A stretch of 15,985 nt of DNA from Candidatus Pacearchaeota archaeon (GCA_002690445.1 NZER01000075.1:1-15985), one strand, 5' to 3'. Positions 6,934 to 15,457 are shown, numbered from the stretch's first letter. The notes: generated by a model from the letters alone, not told the origin. A program made the numbers and translations.

Positions 6934-7941
6934 ATGGAATTAGAAACTGCGGAGGTTGAATCCCCGCAAAACGAAGAGACAAGTATTGAGAATGTGTCAA
7001 CCGACGACCTTCGAAATGCTTTGGGAATAACCGAGCAGGCCCCCCAAGAGGAGGTCGTGCCTGAACCAGAGGGACTCGCCGAAGAACCCCAGCCGGAAGC
7101 CGAAGGCCTAGAGCCGGAAGTCGAAAGCCAGGAGTCGGAGGAAGAAAAACTCGCCAAGCGTAGGATTCGTCCACGCAACGAGCTTGATCAGCAAGTCATT
7201 GACCTTTACCGGTCCGAGGGCTTCAGCGGATCTTTTGCCGATGCGTCGAGAGTAATATACGGTCAGGATGTTCAAACGCCCCAAGCTCAAATTTCAACGC
7301 CACAGGAAGTCGAGGCTGCCAAGCCCGATCCCGTACAAGGCATCGATAAACAAGCCGACGATCTGAGAGCATCCATAGTGGAGCTTGAAGGTAAAGTAGA
7401 CACTGCGGCCGAGGACCTGGAGACGACTGACGCGCTGAGATTTCAGCGTGAGATCATGAAGCGGGAACTCGCCCTACAGAATCTGCTGAGCCGTAAAGAG
7501 CGCATGGTGGAGGCTAACAACGAGCATATTTATCAAACTCATCGCGGAAAAGCGATGGGCAGCAGAGACAGAGTGTACGAACGTTATCCAGCACTGCAAG
7601 ACGCGGACTCAGTAGTCCGCAAGCAGTTCGACGATTACGTGGCTCAAGCTCAGTCCGATCCCGACTACGCCGCCGTTTTCGATTCACCGAAATGGCCGGA
7701 GCTCGTAGCCAACGAATTCGCATCTTTGACCGGTCTTGGAGCCGGGGTACCTGTTCAGGCACCCCTTCAACAAGCACCTCAGATGGGAACCCAGGCAAAA
7801 GTTCTGACCACGGGAACCGCAGCACAACCTGTAAACGCCCCCACGACCCCGGCCGGCTTGATTCAACAGCTTCCCAGTATGAGTAAAAACGATCTTTACA
7901 GTCTACTGGGATCCCCTGGAGGAGCTAGCCCAATGAGGTAA
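6934..7941 (+). CDS. Capsid scaffolding protein
   Basis: 335 residues. Scaffold proteins guide procapsid assembly and are removed or cleaved before DNA packaging. The N-terminal third is very acidic, with a Glu/Pro-rich stretch at about 38-73. Residues about 135-195 form a charged helical coiled coil (RASIVELEGKVDTAAEDLE, RFQREIMKRELALQNLLSRK). The C-terminal region is rich in Gln, Ala, Pro and Gly and ends SPMR. No catalytic motif of a capsid protease was seen. Its position directly before the major capsid gene (39 bases) and the acidic, coiled-coil design fit the usual scaffold layout. Length is normal for scaffolds. Family assignment is by architecture and context, not by a conserved motif. 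Confidence 0.75.
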   Translation: MELETAEVESPQNEETSIENVSTDDLRNALGITEQAPQEEVVPEPEGLAEEPQPEAEGLEPEVESQESEEEKLAKRRIRPRNELDQQVIDLYRSEGFSGSFADASRVIYGQDVQTPQAQISTPQEVEAAKPDPVQGIDKQADDLRASIVELEGKVDTAAEDLETTDALRFQREIMKRELALQNLLSRKERMVEANNEHIYQTHRGKAMGSRDRVYERYPALQDADSVVRKQFDDYVAQAQSDPDYAAVFDSPKWPELVANEFASLTGLGAGVPVQAPLQQAPQMGTQAKVLTTGTAAQPVNAPTTPAGLIQQLPSMSKNDLYSLLGSPGGASPMR

Positions 7942-7980
7942 TGGGAGCATTAATCTCAATCTACATAATTATTAAATACA

Positions 7981-9483
7981 ATGGCTATTAAAACCATACC
8001 CGCAGATCCAGATCCGATCGCCGCCGCAGTAAGCGCCGGTAACGTCGATCTGGTTTCAAATACAACCTCGTACCAATCCCTTCTGGACGGTCCTAACTCC
8101 GATTTGCGCTCACGACTCTGGTCAGAGCTCGTAACTCGAGACGCTAGGGAAAAAAACGTGTTCGCCAAATTCATCGGCGGAGAAGGCAGCGGTAAACCAA
8201 TCACCGAAAAGCGCGACCTCTCGGCCGGCGGATCGGATAAGATCACATTCACCACAGTCGCTCCCATCCGTGGGCAAGGCGTGCGTGGGGAAGACATACT
8301 GAAGAACAGCACCGATACGCTCGACTTCGGAACGTTTAACGTTGAAATCGATCTCGTTCGTCACGCTGTTTCCTGGACGCAGGTTCTCAAACTGATGCGT
8401 TTCACCGGCAAAACGATTGATCAGCTCTCTGCTGACGTCATGTCCGAATGGATGGCAAGAACCGAACAAGACCAGCTTCAGTACGCACTTCGTCAGATCT
8501 GCTTGAACTCCACAACCGGAAGCAACCTTATCAGTGGATACGGTACCGGCACGGGTGGAGCTCTCCAATATGTTGACGGTCTTTCGACTGACATCATTCA
8601 GGAAGCCAAGCAAGCATTGATCGCCAATGGCGGTGAGCCAATGAATACTGGTGGTGATCAGAACCAGGAAATTCCCGGTTATCTGTTCTTCGCTCCTGAT
8701 GCATGCTTACGACCCCTGCGTTCCGACCCCGATTATCTCGAGGCTATCACGCAAGCTGACGTTCGTTCCGACGATAACAAGCTCTACAACGGCACCTATG
8801 CAAAATGGGACAATAACGTAATCGCCAACCACAACGTTCTTATCGACACCGCTCGTGGACGCCAAGGTTCGCCATTGCTTCCAACGTTCTATGCTTACTC
8901 CGCCATTGCCGATGCCACAGCTGCTGGTGCGATGGGTGGAACTGACGGTGACTACGCAGCTAACTTCCGCGGCGCATTCGTTGACATTCCCGGAGGCGGT
9001 GGAGTTGATCTCATTGAAGAAACCGGAGTGACCTACTACGTTCTCGGTATCGACACGGACGACACTATCGCGTTGTATAGTTACGTAACGGGAGACGTTT
9101 CGTCGACCCTCGGGGCTATTACGCTCACGCGTGTAGTCCAAGCCAGCGATGGTCTGGGTGGCACCAATGTCAAGGGTGACTCAGATCACGCATTCAATGC
9201 CGGCGCACTGTTCGTCCAAGCCAACGAGATCGGAACGCCTATCGGTTACGCTCTCGCCATGGGTAAAGACGCGCTGTACTTCGCCAAAGGCAAGATCTAC
9301 GGCGAGCAAATATTCCACTACGACGATTTCGCTAACTCCGGCAACGAAGCTCACTTGAGCGCTGTTGGTGTTCAGTCCGTCTATGGTATGGCTGCCCGTC
9401 TCGACTCCCGTAATCGCGTACCCGCTGTTCAGCTCGTCGAAGTTGTTCGTCAGGTTCCCGGATTATCGATTACGCACTCTTAA
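7981..9483 (+). CDS. Major capsid protein, N4-gp56 family
   Basis: 500 residues. It forms the icosahedral shell. The family pattern includes an N-terminal arm (LWSELVTRDAREKNVFAKFI), the strongly conserved-looking segment ITFTTVAPIRGQGVRGED at about 88-104, and EIDLVRHAVSW at about 122-132, with the HK97-like helical region following. N4-gp56-family capsid proteins are generally shorter, so the acidic, Gly/Asp-rich segment at about 315-400 may be an added surface domain. The start follows an A/T-rich leader without a Shine-Dalgarno motif, although this should be the most abundant product. A strong terminator follows 32 bases after the stop. Scaffold before and connector genes after agree with the call. 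Confidence 0.88.
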   Translation: MAIKTIPADPDPIAAAVSAGNVDLVSNTTSYQSLLDGPNSDLRSRLWSELVTRDAREKNVFAKFIGGEGSGKPITEKRDLSAGGSDKITFTTVAPIRGQGVRGEDILKNSTDTLDFGTFNVEIDLVRHAVSWTQVLKLMRFTGKTIDQLSADVMSEWMARTEQDQLQYALRQICLNSTTGSNLISGYGTGTGGALQYVDGLSTDIIQEAKQALIANGGEPMNTGGDQNQEIPGYLFFAPDACLRPLRSDPDYLEAITQADVRSDDNKLYNGTYAKWDNNVIANHNVLIDTARGRQGSPLLPTFYAYSAIADATAAGAMGGTDGDYAANFRGAFVDIPGGGGVDLIEETGVTYYVLGIDTDDTIALYSYVTGDVSSTLGAITLTRVVQASDGLGGTNVKGDSDHAFNAGALFVQANEIGTPIGYALAMGKDALYFAKGKIYGEQIFHYDDFANSGNEAHLSAVGVQSVYGMAARLDSRNRVPAVQLVEVVRQVPGLSITHS

Positions 9484-9514
9484 TGGTAAGGAATTTCCCT
9501 GCCCACTAACCCTT

Positions 9515-9556
9515 GAGACCCCGTCCGGCACTACCCTGGACGGGGTCTCTTTTTTT
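9515..9556 (+). terminator. Strong intrinsic terminator after the major capsid gene
   Basis: A perfect 12-base-pair, G/C-rich stem (9515-9526 paired with 9538-9549) with an 11-base loop is followed directly by seven T residues (9550-9556). It should end transcripts after the capsid gene. The next gene starts three bases after the last T, so its expression needs read-through or a promoter inside or upstream of this site. Confidence 0.9.
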
Positions 9557-9559
9557 ATC

Positions 9560-9898
9560 ATGAAAATCATAATACTAGGCAAAAAAGATATGGCCGGGAC
9601 AAACCCCGCCATTCGTGTTAAAGGCATGTCCCAGATCAGGTACAATTTCATCTGGGATAAAGAGATCAGGCATTATGCTTACGAGCCAAAGGATCAGAAG
9701 GAAGTCGACGACATCTTTCGAACGCAGGGAAAGCTATACAAAACGTTGTTCTTTTCCGTCTGGCTCGAGAAGGAAACGATATCGGCCGAGGAGCTCATGG
9801 AGGAGCTTGGATTAGAGGTAGCGGAGACACCAAAGACCAAGGCCAAGGGTCGAAAGACGAAGGGCCAACCGGTAGCTGAAGCGGTCGAGTCAGCATAA
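9560..9898 (+). CDS. Small hypothetical protein after capsid gene
   Basis: 112 residues, not recognised. The frame is open upstream to 9365, but that would read through the terminator and overlap the capsid gene, so I chose the ATG at 9560. Residues 1-40 look like two or three beta strands (MKIIILGKK, RVKGMSQIRYNFIW), residues 45-85 are helical and acidic (AEELMEELGLEVAETP), and the tail (TKAKGRKTKGQ) is basic. Small proteins at this position are often head-completion or capsid decoration proteins. No motif proves it. It ends nine bases before the adaptor-like gene. Confidence 0.65.
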   Translation: MKIIILGKKDMAGTNPAIRVKGMSQIRYNFIWDKEIRHYAYEPKDQKEVDDIFRTQGKLYKTLFFSVWLEKETISAEELMEELGLEVAETPKTKAKGRKTKGQPVAEAVESA

Positions 9899-9907
9899 CA
9901 TTGGCGT

Positions 9908-10660
9908 ATGGCCGCGATTACATATCTAGCTTTAAGGGATCAGCTGGCGTCCATGCTGGGCGCCGACGAGTTGGCGGATTTACCTACGGTTGACCAAGAC
10001 CGTCTGGGTATATGTATAAACCAGGCGTATCGTGAGTGTTACTTGCCACTTGACGGAAAACGTCCGATGTGGGCTCAAAAGGGCTACACGCTGAACTTCC
10101 TGGAAGACCAAGCTACCGCAGACATGTCATCCGAAATTACCTCGGTCGACAAGATTCCCGAACTCATTGGGGAAGGCCCGCTTTCTCCCATGACCGGCCC
10201 GGAAGCGGAGATCAAGGCGAGAACCATATTCGCGTGGGATTTTAGAGCCCCGAGCGGGAGAGGTTTGAATTTCCCACATTACAAGGACAATGAGCCTGAG
10301 AAGGGTAGGCCGATCTGGTATTACATAGATAGCCGGGATTCGGGAGCCGACTCCAGCGTAGTGCCCCGACTCTGCCTTTACCCAGTCCCGGACAAAGCAT
10401 ATCAGGTAGAAATTTTTGCGAACATCGTACCGGCCGACATGGTTCTGGATGCGGATGAGCCGAGGATTCCATCCGATCTCGTGTGGGATATTCTTTACCC
10501 TATCGCACAGGGCAAAATGCTCGCCGATCCCCGATACAATGGGGACAATAAGGAATTCCTTCACCGAATGGCCGAGGAGGCCAGAAGGAGGCTAAAGACT
10601 CTCGTCTCTCCACAGAAGCACAAAGGCTCGCTCAGACTGACGAAACGCGGGGGTTGGTAA
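9908..10660 (+). CDS. Putative head-tail adaptor protein
   Basis: 250 residues. The N-terminal half begins with a helix (LALRDQLASMLGADELADLP) and the phrase DRLGICINQAYREC, in the style of adaptor proteins whose bundle of helices sits below the portal. The middle has PRLCLYPVPDKAYQVEIFANI, a strand pair typical of these proteins, followed by EPRIPSDLVWDILYPIAQGK and a long C-terminal helix with Arg/Lys-rich end. This organisation resembles the tail-adaptor family of podoviruses (T7 gp11-like, P22 gp4-like in role). No sequence search was possible. Its stop overlaps the next start in TAATG. It is expected to link portal and tail. Confidence 0.65.
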   Translation: MAAITYLALRDQLASMLGADELADLPTVDQDRLGICINQAYRECYLPLDGKRPMWAQKGYTLNFLEDQATADMSSEITSVDKIPELIGEGPLSPMTGPEAEIKARTIFAWDFRAPSGRGLNFPHYKDNEPEKGRPIWYYIDSRDSGADSSVVPRLCLYPVPDKAYQVEIFANIVPADMVLDADEPRIPSDLVWDILYPIAQGKMLADPRYNGDNKEFLHRMAEEARRRLKTLVSPQKHKGSLRLTKRGGW

Positions 10661-12492
10661 TGGCCAGAGACCTTACCATCCGACTACTCGGTCGGCCCAC
10701 GGTCACCGAAGATAGCCAGCTAGGCTTCGATAGGATAAGTCGCAGGTATGTGGTCGAAGGCCCAAGGGCGAGCAAGGCCGGGATAATCGAGGCGAGCAAT
10801 CCGCTTTTTCTAGGTGTCGGCACAGCTGACGAAGAATTTACCGACCATTTACTGGTCAATCAAAGAATTGAGCCTGCTAAGGGAAGTATGGACAAGGCTT
10901 ATCTTGTCCGGGATTTTGTCAATATTCGAGATACTTGGAATTCCGAATCCTCAAGCGAGGGTGGAGATCTTAAAAAACTGACTCGAAGATTCGTTGTTTT
11001 GCGGGCTGAACATGCTCGTGGATACGACGCGACTTCCTGGGCTTCGCACCCGCATAATTCCACTGTGGATGAGAATGATCCATGGGATTACCTACCTAAG
11101 GTCATTAAGGATACGGAACCCGTGGACGTGAGCTACGAGGACAACGCCCCCGTTTCCGATCTGTTCTCCAACGCGGCCGACCCCCCCTCCGGTCTTAAGC
11201 CGCCTAAAGTTAACGTAACAGCAGCCGTCATTGACGACTGCCTCCCTGTTGGGGTGGATCAGGACGAGGCAACCGTAACCATTTCCACGGGAGCTGGAGG
11301 GACGGGTTCGGCGGTCAAGATACAGCTTATCGCTGGAGGTCTCGGTGTTCCCGCCGCTGGCGAAATTCACGTAAAGATTGGCGGTTCAGACGCCGACGTC
11401 AGAGATAACATAAAGTCGGCCATTAACGGAACACTAGACACCGCTGTCGCCATTTATGGCTCTGGATCCAGCGGCGACGATGGTATTGCCGGGGTGACCG
11501 CGAGCAACGGTTCTGGTACGAACACGGTGAAGTTGACGACCCTTAACAAGGGATCCACTGCATCAATCACCATTGGAGGGGTTTCGGGAACATGGGCACC
11601 AGTAGCCCAAACCGTATCTGGAACCCTTCCGACCCTTGTTACGGCACTCGCGAGCATAGCGGCTGCGGACAATCTCAGCATACAATGGCTCAGGGCAACC
11701 GCCCAGGTCGATATATCCAACCCGGGGGTTGACATATGGAGTGTTTCGTGGGCTGCCCCGGTTACCGATCACTGGGTTTCCGGTCCTGGGGGTGGTGGTA
11801 AATTCAAGAGCAACTACCCGTCACTGGTCGAATTCTCCCATAATGGATTAAAGATTATGAAATTTGGGGCGGTTAGTGGGGGTGGCGGACCGTCGCGCAT
11901 GGAGACCTACGTCTCCTATGTCGTAGGGGAGACCGCTGGGGATGCGTGGTATAACTACTTTTCACTAGGCCAGCTCAATCCCTCGGTGAGCATGGATTTT
12001 CAATTCACGTACAAAGCCGGCGGAAGTGAGACTTTCAAACAACACATACCGAATGCCGTGTATATGTATGATACCGAGGCCTACATGTTGTTCCCCTCCG
12101 GAGAAATGCTAGAGAGTTCGGGGTCAGGCGTTCGAGTAGCCACGATCCTGCCGCTCCATATGATATTCAGATTTAAGGACGATTTCTATACGACTATAGA
12201 GCCGCAGCTGGACGATGATGGCGATTTCGAGCTCGATGAAGACGGCGAGGCAGTGATGGAAACTGTCCCCCATGGCGAAATTCTAGATGCGCGGGACGAA
12301 GATGTATCTCCCGACGCTGCATTTTACCAACGCAAGCGTCTTTCGCTCGCGGGGGGTCATCTCTCATGGTCTCACCCGATCGATCGCTCGACTATCGATC
12401 AATATAGTCAAAATTCAGGATCCTCGATAAGACCGATCTTTTCACACGGAAAAGAGAGAATCTGGAAAATAGCTCTTTCTTTCGTCAGCTAA
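10660..12492 (+). CDS. Large putative tail or virion structural protein
   Basis: 610 residues from the ATG at 10660, which overlaps the previous stop by one base. A TTG two codons earlier is less likely. The N-terminal 190 residues form a polar region of unknown fold. Residues about 200-320 contain an inserted Gly/Thr/Ser-rich beta domain (DVRDNIKSAINGT, then GVTASNGSG, TVKLTTLNKGSTASI), the same type as in the 248-residue protein at 969-1715. After a Gly-rich linker (GGGGKFKSN) the C-terminal half is mixed beta with aromatic residues. Its place in the connector/tail block supports a structural role; the exact part is unknown. It ends in a TAATG junction with the next gene. Confidence 0.7.
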   Translation: MARDLTIRLLGRPTVTEDSQLGFDRISRRYVVEGPRASKAGIIEASNPLFLGVGTADEEFTDHLLVNQRIEPAKGSMDKAYLVRDFVNIRDTWNSESSSEGGDLKKLTRRFVVLRAEHARGYDATSWASHPHNSTVDENDPWDYLPKVIKDTEPVDVSYEDNAPVSDLFSNAADPPSGLKPPKVNVTAAVIDDCLPVGVDQDEATVTISTGAGGTGSAVKIQLIAGGLGVPAAGEIHVKIGGSDADVRDNIKSAINGTLDTAVAIYGSGSSGDDGIAGVTASNGSGTNTVKLTTLNKGSTASITIGGVSGTWAPVAQTVSGTLPTLVTALASIAAADNLSIQWLRATAQVDISNPGVDIWSVSWAAPVTDHWVSGPGGGGKFKSNYPSLVEFSHNGLKIMKFGAVSGGGGPSRMETYVSYVVGETAGDAWYNYFSLGQLNPSVSMDFQFTYKAGGSETFKQHIPNAVYMYDTEAYMLFPSGEMLESSGSGVRVATILPLHMIFRFKDDFYTTIEPQLDDDGDFELDEDGEAVMETVPHGEILDARDEDVSPDAAFYQRKRLSLAGGHLSWSHPIDRSTIDQYSQNSGSSIRPIFSHGKERIWKIALSFVS

Positions 12493-13454
12493 TGGACGAG
12501 GAACGAGAGCAGGACGAGCTCGAGAAAAAGCTCGGGGAGCTTGAGGAGGAGGTCGAGCAGATTAAAGCGGCACTGGATGGGCTCGAGCCTGAAGAGCGAA
12601 CCCCTGAAGCTTACATCGAAAAACGAGATGGTGCCGTAATAATTCACTGGTTGGAGGCCGATCTGCCGACGCGATTCGATGCCCAAATTCTTTTCAATGC
12701 ACACTACACGTCCAGCCTGCTGTCTATGCCCGTCAAACACGGTGATGTTATTGCCATAGATGGAGATTGTCGATGGTTTGGCATGTGTGTCGTGGCCAAC
12801 GAATTGCATCAATTCAATCCCGGCGGAGAGGACTCGGTCGAGTTTATCATATGGGGAGGTTGTGAGTGCGCATGCGGGGCGTCCGAAACAATTGAGGAGC
12901 TGGCATTGGGTGACCATTGGAACGTGTCCCTGGGGAACTGCATAAATTTTACCGACACGATGAGTGTGTCGATATACTCCTCGGATTCGACGGGAACCAC
13001 TCTGCGGATGAAAATTCGCGCATTTACACTGAACAAATGTGGGGAGATAATAAATATCGCCGAGGAGGAGGATCATCGGATCTTGATCCCGTGCTGCGCC
13101 TCTCCCTGGGACGATGGATGCGAATGCGATCCGGGAGGTACTGGGACGATTTGGGTACTGCTCACAGAGCCTGACACTATGGGTCCGCCCCACCCAGACA
13201 TCGAAACCATTTTCGAGCTGTACTGGAACCCTCACCCTGATTGTTATTTCGCGAGTACTACTGGCTCGCCCGCTCCGGACTGCAAGCTGGATTTCAACGG
13301 CGCAAACTGGATACTCACCCTGGTCCCGAGCAATTCCAGCGGGACATGGGATGAAAATGTTGTATGTGATCCGTTCATAGGCGGTGAGTTCGTCGACTTA
13401 GACGACTCCTCGGGCAATACCACAGCTGAAATATTCGACTACAACCCAAGCTAA
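12492..13454 (+). CDS. Cysteine-rich coiled-coil virion protein
   Basis: 320 residues, not recognised. Residues 3-30 form a charged coiled coil (DEEREQDELEKKLGELEEEV), likely a trimerising N-terminal stem. The rest is beta-rich and contains 14 cysteines, including the clusters CECAC at 124-128, CC at 201-202 and CEC at 210-212. The spacing suggests disulphide bonding or metal binding, which is unusual for a protein made inside the cytoplasm. The stem-plus-beta layout resembles tail fibres or spikes. It starts in a TAATG overlap and is followed with no gap by a small CxxC gene, so the two may work together. Function open. Confidence 0.7.
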   Translation: MDEEREQDELEKKLGELEEEVEQIKAALDGLEPEERTPEAYIEKRDGAVIIHWLEADLPTRFDAQILFNAHYTSSLLSMPVKHGDVIAIDGDCRWFGMCVVANELHQFNPGGEDSVEFIIWGGCECACGASETIEELALGDHWNVSLGNCINFTDTMSVSIYSSDSTGTTLRMKIRAFTLNKCGEIINIAEEEDHRILIPCCASPWDDGCECDPGGTGTIWVLLTEPDTMGPPHPDIETIFELYWNPHPDCYFASTTGSPAPDCKLDFNGANWILTLVPSNSSGTWDENVVCDPFIGGEFVDLDDSSGNTTAEIFDYNPS

Positions 13455-13610
13455 ATGACAAAGGAAAAATCAAAAGGTTTAGGTGATACAATTAAGAAAA
13501 TCACTGACGCGCTCAAAATTCCACAATGCGGGAGGTGTCGCAAGAGACAGCAAAAACTCAACCGCTTGTTCTCATACAAGGTTTACGATAACGATAAAAA
13601 TAAGAAGTGA
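13455..13610 (+). CDS. 51-residue CxxC protein, conserved phage family
   Basis: The ATG directly follows the previous stop. The protein has the recognisable pattern GLGDTIKKITDALKIPQCGR, then CRKRQQKLNRLFSYKV. The GLGDTI...ITxAxxI...CGxC-x3-RQ-x-KLN-x-LF phrase recurs in small phage and bacterial proteins of unknown function. Cys25 and Cys28 form a CxxC that may bind a metal with a partner. The protein is very basic. Its stop overlaps the next GTG start (GTGA), so it is coupled to the propeller-like tail gene. No function is claimed. It is too short for ordinary gene finding. Confidence 0.65.
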   Translation: MTKEKSKGLGDTIKKITDALKIPQCGRCRKRQQKLNRLFSYKVYDNDKNKK

Positions 13611-14752
13611 GATTTTTTAGGATACCATCTTTCACGGGGATAGAAACCCATCGCGATGATGCAGACAGAGGAAGTTTGCGTACGGTCGAGGGGTGTATAC
13701 CTCACGGGCCAGGTGGTCTACGCTCTGGGCCGGTTTGGGGGAAGATCGGAGAGGTCACGCAGGTATCTAGTGATGGCAACAATCAGGCGGCGGGCGCGAA
13801 TGACGATGTTGGAAACTCGGCGTTGTTCGTGAGCAGGAATAGCGAAGTGCATGACATGCTCATATCCTCCAAGGAAAACACTGCTCTGGTTTCAATAGGG
13901 TCGAACTATTCGATAATAGGTGCTGGATCGCCGTACTGGCAGAGCGATGCTCAAATTACGCCGATAGGAAACAATTTATACGCAGTGGGGGACGGTTCGG
14001 TCGAGGCTACGTACACAGGATCGGGACCTCCAGATACGGCACATTCGGTATTTCCAGACGAAACGATTTACAGTCAGGAATGGTCAACATTTCCAAAGTG
14101 TCAGTTCTATGTTCAGGGACCGAAAAAAACAATATACGCATCAGGTAACTTGTCTGACCCACTGGTCGTTTATATCTCCGAGCCAGCCGGCATAACTCAG
14201 CCAGTAAGAGATAACCCATACTCCACCCCACATGCGGATGAGAACACTCAGACCCCGGGGATCCTGAGCCAGGTAAGGATACTGAGCAGTAACGCTACGA
14301 AAATAACCGCGCTATCCACGCGTGGAGAGAAGGTCGTGGTGCACACGGACAAGGGCTGTCATATACTCCTTGCCCCATCGCCCGACCAAGCGGAGACGGG
14401 GTACAGAGCCGAGCAGGTCGCCGCGACAAATACCTCGGCGGCTGTGAATAATCAAGTAGTCGCAGGGGACAGGGGAACCCAGCCATTCTGGCTTGGTCAC
14501 GACGGACAAATTTACAAAGACGAAGCCGCGGTTCGGGGGGCGGAAGATTTCAAGAGCTACTCGGATCCCCAGCAAGCAAGCTGGAAGTCAAAAGGAAGGT
14601 GGGAAAGAGAGCACCCGAACAATCTGGAAAATTCATTCGCTACGTACGATCCACAATCTGGCATGTATTGGGTGTACGTAGAAAGCGACGAGTCTCCGCT
14701 TAATGTAATACCTCTCCCCTCAGCTGGACCGACTTCGTTTTCGGCAACCTAA
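13607..14752 (+). CDS. Propeller-like tail (nozzle) protein, putative
   Basis: 381 residues from a GTG that overlaps the previous stop by four bases. Signs of repeated beta blades include ALFVSRNSEVHDMLISS, NNLYAVGDGSVEATY, KTIYASGNLSDPLVVYISE, KITALSTRGEKVVVHTDKG, TQPFWLGHDGQIYKD and FATYDPQSGMYWVYV. Such repeats occur in tail nozzle (tubular B-like) proteins of podoviruses, where the propeller forms the tail tip through which DNA passes. Its neighbours upstream are adaptor and tail proteins. The link to nozzle is by pattern and position only. It may form a pair with the following gene. Confidence 0.6.
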   Translation: MRFFRIPSFTGIETHRDDADRGSLRTVEGCIPHGPGGLRSGPVWGKIGEVTQVSSDGNNQAAGANDDVGNSALFVSRNSEVHDMLISSKENTALVSIGSNYSIIGAGSPYWQSDAQITPIGNNLYAVGDGSVEATYTGSGPPDTAHSVFPDETIYSQEWSTFPKCQFYVQGPKKTIYASGNLSDPLVVYISEPAGITQPVRDNPYSTPHADENTQTPGILSQVRILSSNATKITALSTRGEKVVVHTDKGCHILLAPSPDQAETGYRAEQVAATNTSAAVNNQVVAGDRGTQPFWLGHDGQIYKDEAAVRGAEDFKSYSDPQQASWKSKGRWEREHPNNLENSFATYDPQSGMYWVYVESDESPLNVIPLPSAGPTSFSAT

Positions 14753-14757
14753 ATATT

Positions 14758-15444
14758 ATGAGCGACTTTACGGGAAATACGTTAGGGCCTAAATACCTCG
14801 GCTATGCATTTGACGAGCGAACCAGTTCGCTCTCCGGCCCATTCGCCAGTGAGACAGTCACCGCGGTCACCACGAAGGATAATTCGGCAGAGATGTTCTG
14901 TGTGAACGCAGAACACGAGGTCAAAAAAACCGATCTTCTGGAGTTCAATAATGCCGTGTTCCCAGCGGTTTCCGATCCGTTCGGAGACGTGTCAGTTTCT
15001 TTCGACACGACCACGAACAAGGGTGTCGTTTGCTCACAGACCGGGGAAGGATTTTTGTACCGTGGAAAGTTTATGTCCGCACCGTTTGAGGAGCCTGTAG
15101 ACGGACCCGGGACAGTAAAGAATGCGTTGTTCTTCGAGGATTCTCACCTCGCGATTGCAGAAACCAATTGGCTCCATCTAGGGGATGAGCACAATGAGAA
15201 ACAGTTTTATCGGGTCGATCTATCGTTCCGAAAAAACTCGGTCGGTTATCTTTGGATGTATGTCAAAGGGGAAGATGAAAAAGTAAAAGGCCAGTACAAA
15301 GGCGCGATCAAAGAGCATATGAAAGTGTTCACCAACCTGCGTGGTCGGAGCTTTAAAATTCAAATGATCATAGCGACCCACAACGACCATCCCTGGGCAC
15401 TCCGAGAGATGGCCGTGGGTCACAATTACGGCAAATCCTTTTAA
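14758..15444 (+). CDS. Conserved tail-associated hypothetical protein
   Basis: 228 residues. The C-terminal half carries FYRVDLSFRKNSVGYLWMYV, then GQYKGAIKEHMKVFTNLRGR and HNDHPWALREMAVGHNYGKS, a compact beta domain with conserved-looking Trp, His and Gly positions. This resembles the far end of propeller-type nozzle proteins, so it may be the second half of a nozzle split into two genes. It starts five bases after the preceding stop. No signal peptide or membrane span. Unassigned otherwise. Confidence 0.65.
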   Translation: MSDFTGNTLGPKYLGYAFDERTSSLSGPFASETVTAVTTKDNSAEMFCVNAEHEVKKTDLLEFNNAVFPAVSDPFGDVSVSFDTTTNKGVVCSQTGEGFLYRGKFMSAPFEEPVDGPGTVKNALFFEDSHLAIAETNWLHLGDEHNEKQFYRVDLSFRKNSVGYLWMYVKGEDEKVKGQYKGAIKEHMKVFTNLRGRSFKIQMIIATHNDHPWALREMAVGHNYGKSF

Positions 15445-15457
15445 TCAAAAAATAATC

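Noticed and set aside
8122..8613. 163-residue minus-strand frame within the capsid gene
   Set aside because: Antisense to a clear capsid gene, no domain recognised.
9365..9559. N-terminal extension of the 112-residue gene
   Set aside because: It would run inside the capsid gene and through the terminator; ATG 9560 is the better start.
12489..13235. 248-residue minus-strand frame
   Set aside because: It lies fully opposite the cysteine-rich coiled-coil gene, has no domain or ribosome binding site, and is a shadow of codon bias.
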